Part shown: positions 59,798-64,000 of the stretch, in pieces | How positions within the stretch are numbered: position 1 is the stretch's first letter | Layout of the letters: the number at the start of each line of letters is the position of its first letter | The notes under the pieces: generated by a model | What the model was told of the DNA's origin: nothing | What the model saw: the letters and a program-made list of their open reading frames with translations, nothing else | Database searches by the model: none | NCBI GenBank assembly: GCA_019009955.1 | Contig: CM032231.1 | Span: forward strand, 106,942,001 to 107,006,000 | Direction: 5' to 3' | From: Riptortus pedestris | Lineage: Eukaryota; Arthropoda; Insecta; Hemiptera; Alydidae | Length of the DNA stretch: 64,000 bases | Translations under genes and position numbers: made by a program

Positions 59798-62479
59798 TTA
59801 ATTATCTTCATCATCATAATCGCCACTAAAAGTAGATGAACACTGTAAAGAAGGTATGTCTCTGAGAGTCCTGGTTATCCAGTCATATTCACAGCAGTAA
59901 ATGTAACCTTCGGCATAGTCTTCCTGATACTCGGGCCAGTCGTTCTCAGAACACACTTCTTTGCACAACCGTCGAGGTTTTTGTCTTGCGAAAGGGTTGT
60001 TTGACGCGACGAAGGCAATACACGAATTGTTCTGAGTGTTCCTCAATACTTTCCAGAAGAACTCAGGAACTGGGACTTGAGAATCGGAGAGAGTGATCAT
60101 CCTCGGTCCTTTGCTCCCCTTCAGGCGGAGAATACCAGAGTTACCGGTCACTATTTCCAGTTCTATTTCAAGCTAGAAGAAGAAAAAGGTTTATTGAGTA
60201 ATAAAAGCTTGGGCTGGCCAAATACATTGCAAACTACTATTGAAGCTAAATAATCCACGTTGTCGATATTTAATTTTAAAAAACGGCAGTTTTTCAAATT
60301 AATATTGGTATAAATTCAGAAAATGGAATGTTAAAATAAGGAGTGATAACAGGAATCTACTAAATCAATATAAAATATATACAAATGATAAGAAAGAACA
60401 AAAAAGTTTTATATGTATAATAATGAAAAACAAAAATAAAAAAAATTATTCACCTACAAACACCAATAATAATATGTAGAATAAGTACTCAGTAACATAG
60501 ATAAAATATTGTGCCATTCAATAGAATTAAGATTAGGTTTTCTGTTGCCAATAAAAAAATAGATTATTTACTAAGTCCTCCCATGTTTTCTTCCAGTTGT
60601 AATAGAAATGCCCACGCTACGTTGATTATAGATAACATAGGACGTACAACTATAATCAAGGAGTCCAAATTTAAATAATAATAAAAATATGTAAGTAAAT
60701 ATTGTATTATTGTTTTTGCTACTACGGTTGATTGAGGACTGTTTATCTACAGCTACTAATTTATAGACAAATTAGGAGCATGTTTTTGTTTTTTTTATCC
60801 GAGACCCAGCTTCTTGGTGTTGGTTGGTGATAAGTTCCCCTTCTACTGAACTATAGTTCCATTTTAAGGGAGGTGGTATTTGTGGCGGGGTGTAATGGAA
60901 CTAAAAAAGGTAGATGACCCGGTAGCTAGTGATACCGGGTGGGTTGACTTAAGAGTATGGATTTTATTTAGCAAGTTCTTAACTATATAAATCCCTACTG
61001 CCTCGGCAGGAAACGAAGCCATATTATTCACAATTTCAAAATTGAAGGAGAGTTTAGGGAGGAGGTATAAACGAAAATTCGATGTCTCCCTTATTATGAG
61101 TCGGATAGAAAAATTGTATGAACCAATCATTTAGTAAATTTAATTTCATTCAACTATGATTTTATACTATTAGAATATTAACCAAGATATTTGTATATTT
61201 AGCTGATTTTTTTCATATGAAATCTAATGTTTTTAGCCCTTCCTAAGTTACTAAAGTTCTCATGCACTTCTTACATTTGAATTCCTGTTTATATACGCCT
61301 ATTACTAAGGATAGGTAGGGGATAGATATGGGATTAAATCATCAGCATGACCAGGACTTGGGAAATCTGCTCAGTTTACGCAGCCCGCGGACTTAAAACT
61401 ATATTTTCTGACTTTAAGAAAAGTCGACATCCGAAGTATTGTATATCCCTGTTGGAGACCATAAAATTTGAAATTGTGTTACTAATTATTAACGCTATTT
61501 TTATGGTACTGCTGCAAATCGGGACGGGTTATATACGGATCTCCGACCTTTTCTAATGCTAAGGACTTCATTTAGTAAGTCGTTTTCCAAATAAATTCCT
61601 ATTTCTGTCCCAAAACTCTAGGTTTGGCGCCTTAACTCATATATCTCCAAAGTATAAAATTTAATTAAAACATGGAATTATTAACGTCCACTCTATGTTA
61701 CTAAGACTAACTGGGACGGATTGTCTATACTATGGTATGCTACCACCCTTTTCAAGCCAGGCTGGATTTAATTCAATGAGTTTTTCGAGGACTCTGTGCA
61801 AATATAAAGTTCTGATAAAGACTACAGTCTTAAAATTTGGAATAACTAAAATAACGCTCTTCTCAAGCGGAGAATGTGTACAAAGGCGCAGAATAAAGTA
61901 CACTATGTGCAAGAGGTTTTAACACAAATAGCATAAAGCACTCAAAGAGAAACATAAGGCCGGAAGTTTTCAAAACAACACTTTTCAACACCCATGTTGA
62001 GGTTTTTTTTGACAGCCTTTTATATAGCGAACGGCCGCCCACTTGGTCTACTGTCACATCAAGTTACTGGTAAACAGTAATCCCCGAGGGAGTACCCGCT
62101 ATAAGTTCGTCATAAAATAAATTGGAATAAATATAGGTTTGCCAAGTGAGACTAAGACCAACGCCTTAACCCACATGGCTAACCTGAGATTTAATTTTAA
62201 GTTACAACTTTTGTTTAAGATAAGATATATAATTTGTGTTACCTTCGAGGCCAGCTTTCTAATATGTTCCTCCAATCGAAGCCAGTTTCCTGTGTTGATG
62301 GAATGCCACTGAGGTGCAATGTTTGCATAGTTGTAAGTAGCTAGTTGATGGGGACTAAGAAGGAAATCCGCTTCAGGAGCCAGCTGTCCTCTGGTCAGGA
62401 AGTTGCCCGACTTGTTATTAAGCATCCCTTCAGCAAGTTCTTCACCAAGCAAACGCTTGAACACTTCCATTTGGTTTTT
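59798..62479 (-). CDS. DNA/RNA non-specific endonuclease, 3' half (two exons), active-site His replaced
   Basis: Exons 62479-62243 (79 codons, phase 0 at both ends) and 60172-59798 (124 residues plus TAA). The 5' exons, with any signal peptide, lie beyond the right edge. The first exon carries the ββα-Me active site: FLTRGQLAPEADFLL, where the family has RGH; the general-base His is Gln (codon CAG). The following metal-site elements ANIAPQW, SINTGNW and RLEEH are intact. The second exon holds WKVLRN, NPFARQKPRRLCKEVC, a cysteine pair in YIYCCEYDW and an acidic tail ending YDDEDN. The cysteines and layout match secreted arthropod nucleases. The protein is probably exported and may have lost catalysis. 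The 2-kb intron carries element-H and SINE remnants. Confidence 0.88.
61040..61395 (+). repeat. Element H core with 3' end
   Basis: AATTGAAGGAGAGTTTAGGG, ATGAGTCGGATAGAAAAATT and AATATTAACCAAGATATTTG follow core order; 61358-61395 reads TTGGGAAATCTGCTCAGTTT, ACGCAGCCCGCGGACT, a damaged 3' terminus. It is in the endonuclease intron. Confidence 0.65.
61500..62190 (-). repeat. Two decayed SINEs in the endonuclease intron
   Basis: 61505-61660 retains CAAATCGGGACGGGTTAT and the CTCTAGGTTTGGCGCC region. 61677-61790 retains the tail and body (TTAACGTCCACTCTATGTTA, AGCCAGGCTGGATTT), and 62130-62190 the start (AACGCCTTAACCCACATGG, CTAACCTGAG); the part between is unrelated, suggesting an insertion. 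Confidence 0.65.
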
Positions 62480-62784
62480 CTTTAAAAAAATAAACATTCT
62501 TGTAAAATGAAGTTACATCACTGAACTTACAGTGTCCAACGTTTTTTGCTTGAAGTTCAAGAACAAAAATAAATGAACTATATTTCTATTTCTAAACTAA
62601 TTAATGGCAATAACCCATTCAAATAAAAACAATTTGATCCTTTTTATTTCATCCTAGCTATTTTGTGGCTTCTTTGGAACCTCTTCAGAGGCTATAGATC
62701 CCCAAATGTAACCAATTGTCACCGATATCATTACATTTGTGGAATTATATGCTTTTATTGTGCATAAGGGAAATCAAAATTTAT

Positions 62785-63700
62785 GTAATACTCACGGCGC
62801 AATTTTCGAAACATGCCAACAAAATTTCCAACGATCCTGCCAAGTAGATTACGAAAAAGAGGTCCTTTGTCATTTTTATTCGATCGTTTCCAAACTTGAT
62901 ACTGTTAAATTAAGAATCCAACTGAAATCGAGTCACCAGCAGGAGGGGTTTAGGTTTTAAAATATTGTTGCGAAAAATACGTAATGATGGCGTCGGGAGT
63001 GTCTAGACAAAGGATCTAGCCCATTCTAAGCGTTCTCCTTTGATGTCGCCGCCCGTCTATAAAAGTGGTCCAGATCGTCCCGAGAGTTTAGTTTGTTCTC
63101 AGCTCTTTTCAAATGAATGACAGTGCGTCCAGTGAAACCTTAGTGAAAAGTGCGTTTTAGTTGCACTGCGGTAAAGTTTTTTATGTAAAGAACAGTGTTG
63201 TGCCGTGATTCTGCAAAGAACAGTATAGTGCCATGTTTATGTAAAGGCCAGTGCAGTGCCGTTAACTTTGCGAAGATCAGTGCAGTCCCGTGTTTTTGTG
63301 AACTTCAATGATCTTGAGTGAGTTATTGGACTCTGTAATAAGAAGAACAGATAAGCTATCAGTGCATACTATGAGTAGTAGTTTTAAAAATAATTAACCA
63401 AGTGTGTAGTTCATTGATAAATAAATTGTGAAGTGATAAAAACTGATAAAGCCAGTGTTTGTTTAATTTTGCAATCCAAAAGAACTCTAATAAACAACGT
63501 TTATTATTTTGGTAATAACGTAACAATAGTAAGCTCATTAATGGCTGAAATCTGGCAGGGAGAATTATTAGTTTAGAGATGGAACAAATTAGAAAATCAT
63601 GAATACAACAGCGTCCGATCGTTAATCCATTAAACCCCCAAAGTGTCATTGCAGAACTTTGCAAATTGCTCAGTTTATGTAGAGTCTGAGTCATGGGAAT
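62785..63700 (+). repeat. Element H, decayed, interrupted by a solo LTR
   Basis: TTTTCGAAACATGCCAACAA and AGTAGATTACGAAAAAGAGG match the 5' region, then core blocks to 62960. After the LTR the AATGGCTGAAATCTGGCAGG block and a mutated 3' end (GCAAATTGCTCAGTTTATG) follow to about 63700. No TA tract remains. Confidence 0.6.
62966..63525 (+). mobile_element. Solo LTR, complete (TG...CA)
   Basis: It begins TGTTGCGAAAAATACG and ends AATAACGTAACA, with a TATA box (TATAAAA at 63058-63064) preceding the repeated GTGCAGTGCCGT motifs. The flanks ATAT and ATAG may be a worn 4-bp target duplication as in Gypsy-type elements. It is the fullest of three copies in the window. Confidence 0.82.
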
Positions 63701-64000
63701 ACTCCACTCACCCCTGCCACTGATCTCCCTCCCCCCTCGCCTGATGAAACGAAACAAAATTAGGTAGGTCCTCGCCATATTAACTTCAATAAAAATCAAT
63801 ATTTTTTCAAGTAAATAATTGCAATAACTAATAAAGCGCTGCATTTAATTTTCTTAAAATTTTAGTTTCAATTACATTGTCGGCACTAAAATGTTGCAAC
63901 TTGAACGACTATGACTTACGCCCCCACCCCCTCTTTTAACTTTGATCTTGTGTACGCTCTTGACTCGAGTGACGGATTTTTACATTTGTTATTTTTCTCT
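63701..64000. other. Right edge, nothing recognised
   Basis: AT-rich sequence with C-rich patches near 63720-63735 and 63920-63935. No exon of the endonuclease and no repeat family from this window was identified. Confidence 0.5.

Noticed and set aside
60864..61130. 88-codon minus-strand open frame
   Set aside because: It overlaps the element-H core in the endonuclease intron and starts from a non-ATG region of repeats.
63359..63844. 161-codon minus-strand open frame
   Set aside because: It runs across the solo LTR 3' part and element-H remnants and has no protein-like pattern.

Overview
This is an AT-rich window from a eukaryotic nuclear genome, most likely an arthropod and probably an insect. 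The host genes are split by many introns with clear GT-AG sites. One of them is a cysteine-rich secreted nuclease of the type seen in insects and crustaceans. The intergenic and intronic DNA is full of DNA transposons, rolling-circle-type elements, tRNA-derived SINEs, solo LTRs and long (TA)n microsatellites. I could not fix the species. Nothing looks bacterial or viral, and there are no operons or CRISPR arrays.

Layout. From 1 to about 2.8 kb lie the last two exons of an unrecognised plus-strand gene and one isolated minus-strand exon. A 15-exon minus-strand gene (19968 down to 2987), reconstructed here as a 727-residue CCDC142-like protein, faces the plus-strand gene tail to tail. From 20.8 to 22.1 kb is a cluster of decayed repeats. 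From 22.3 to 30.4 kb is a repeat-poor, very AT-rich block that looks like a long 3' untranslated region of a minus-strand transcript. A possible C-terminal exon lies at its upper edge (30397-30482), and an intronless NUP42 nucleoporin gene lies at 30758-31795. From 32.8 to 50.3 kb is a dense transposon graveyard with elements inserted in elements. A small plus-strand gene (three exons, about 50.6-56.7 kb) spans another repeat block. The last part holds the 3' half of a DNA/RNA non-specific endonuclease gene (minus strand, 62479 to 59798), whose 5' end is outside the window.

The host genes have unrelated roles and do not form a pathway. The dominant theme is one repeat family, called element H here, with more than 15 full or broken copies. 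It has a 20-bp palindromic 5' end, a central (TA)n tract, a conserved core, an inverted subterminal repeat and a 3' hairpin, and it inserts into T-runs without target duplication. This is the structure of a non-autonomous Helentron (HINE/DINE-1-like rolling-circle element). A filled site at 34497-35209 and an empty site inside the related mariner-like element at 3059-3654 show its boundaries directly. Its (TA)n tract has in turn been a landing site for other transposons.
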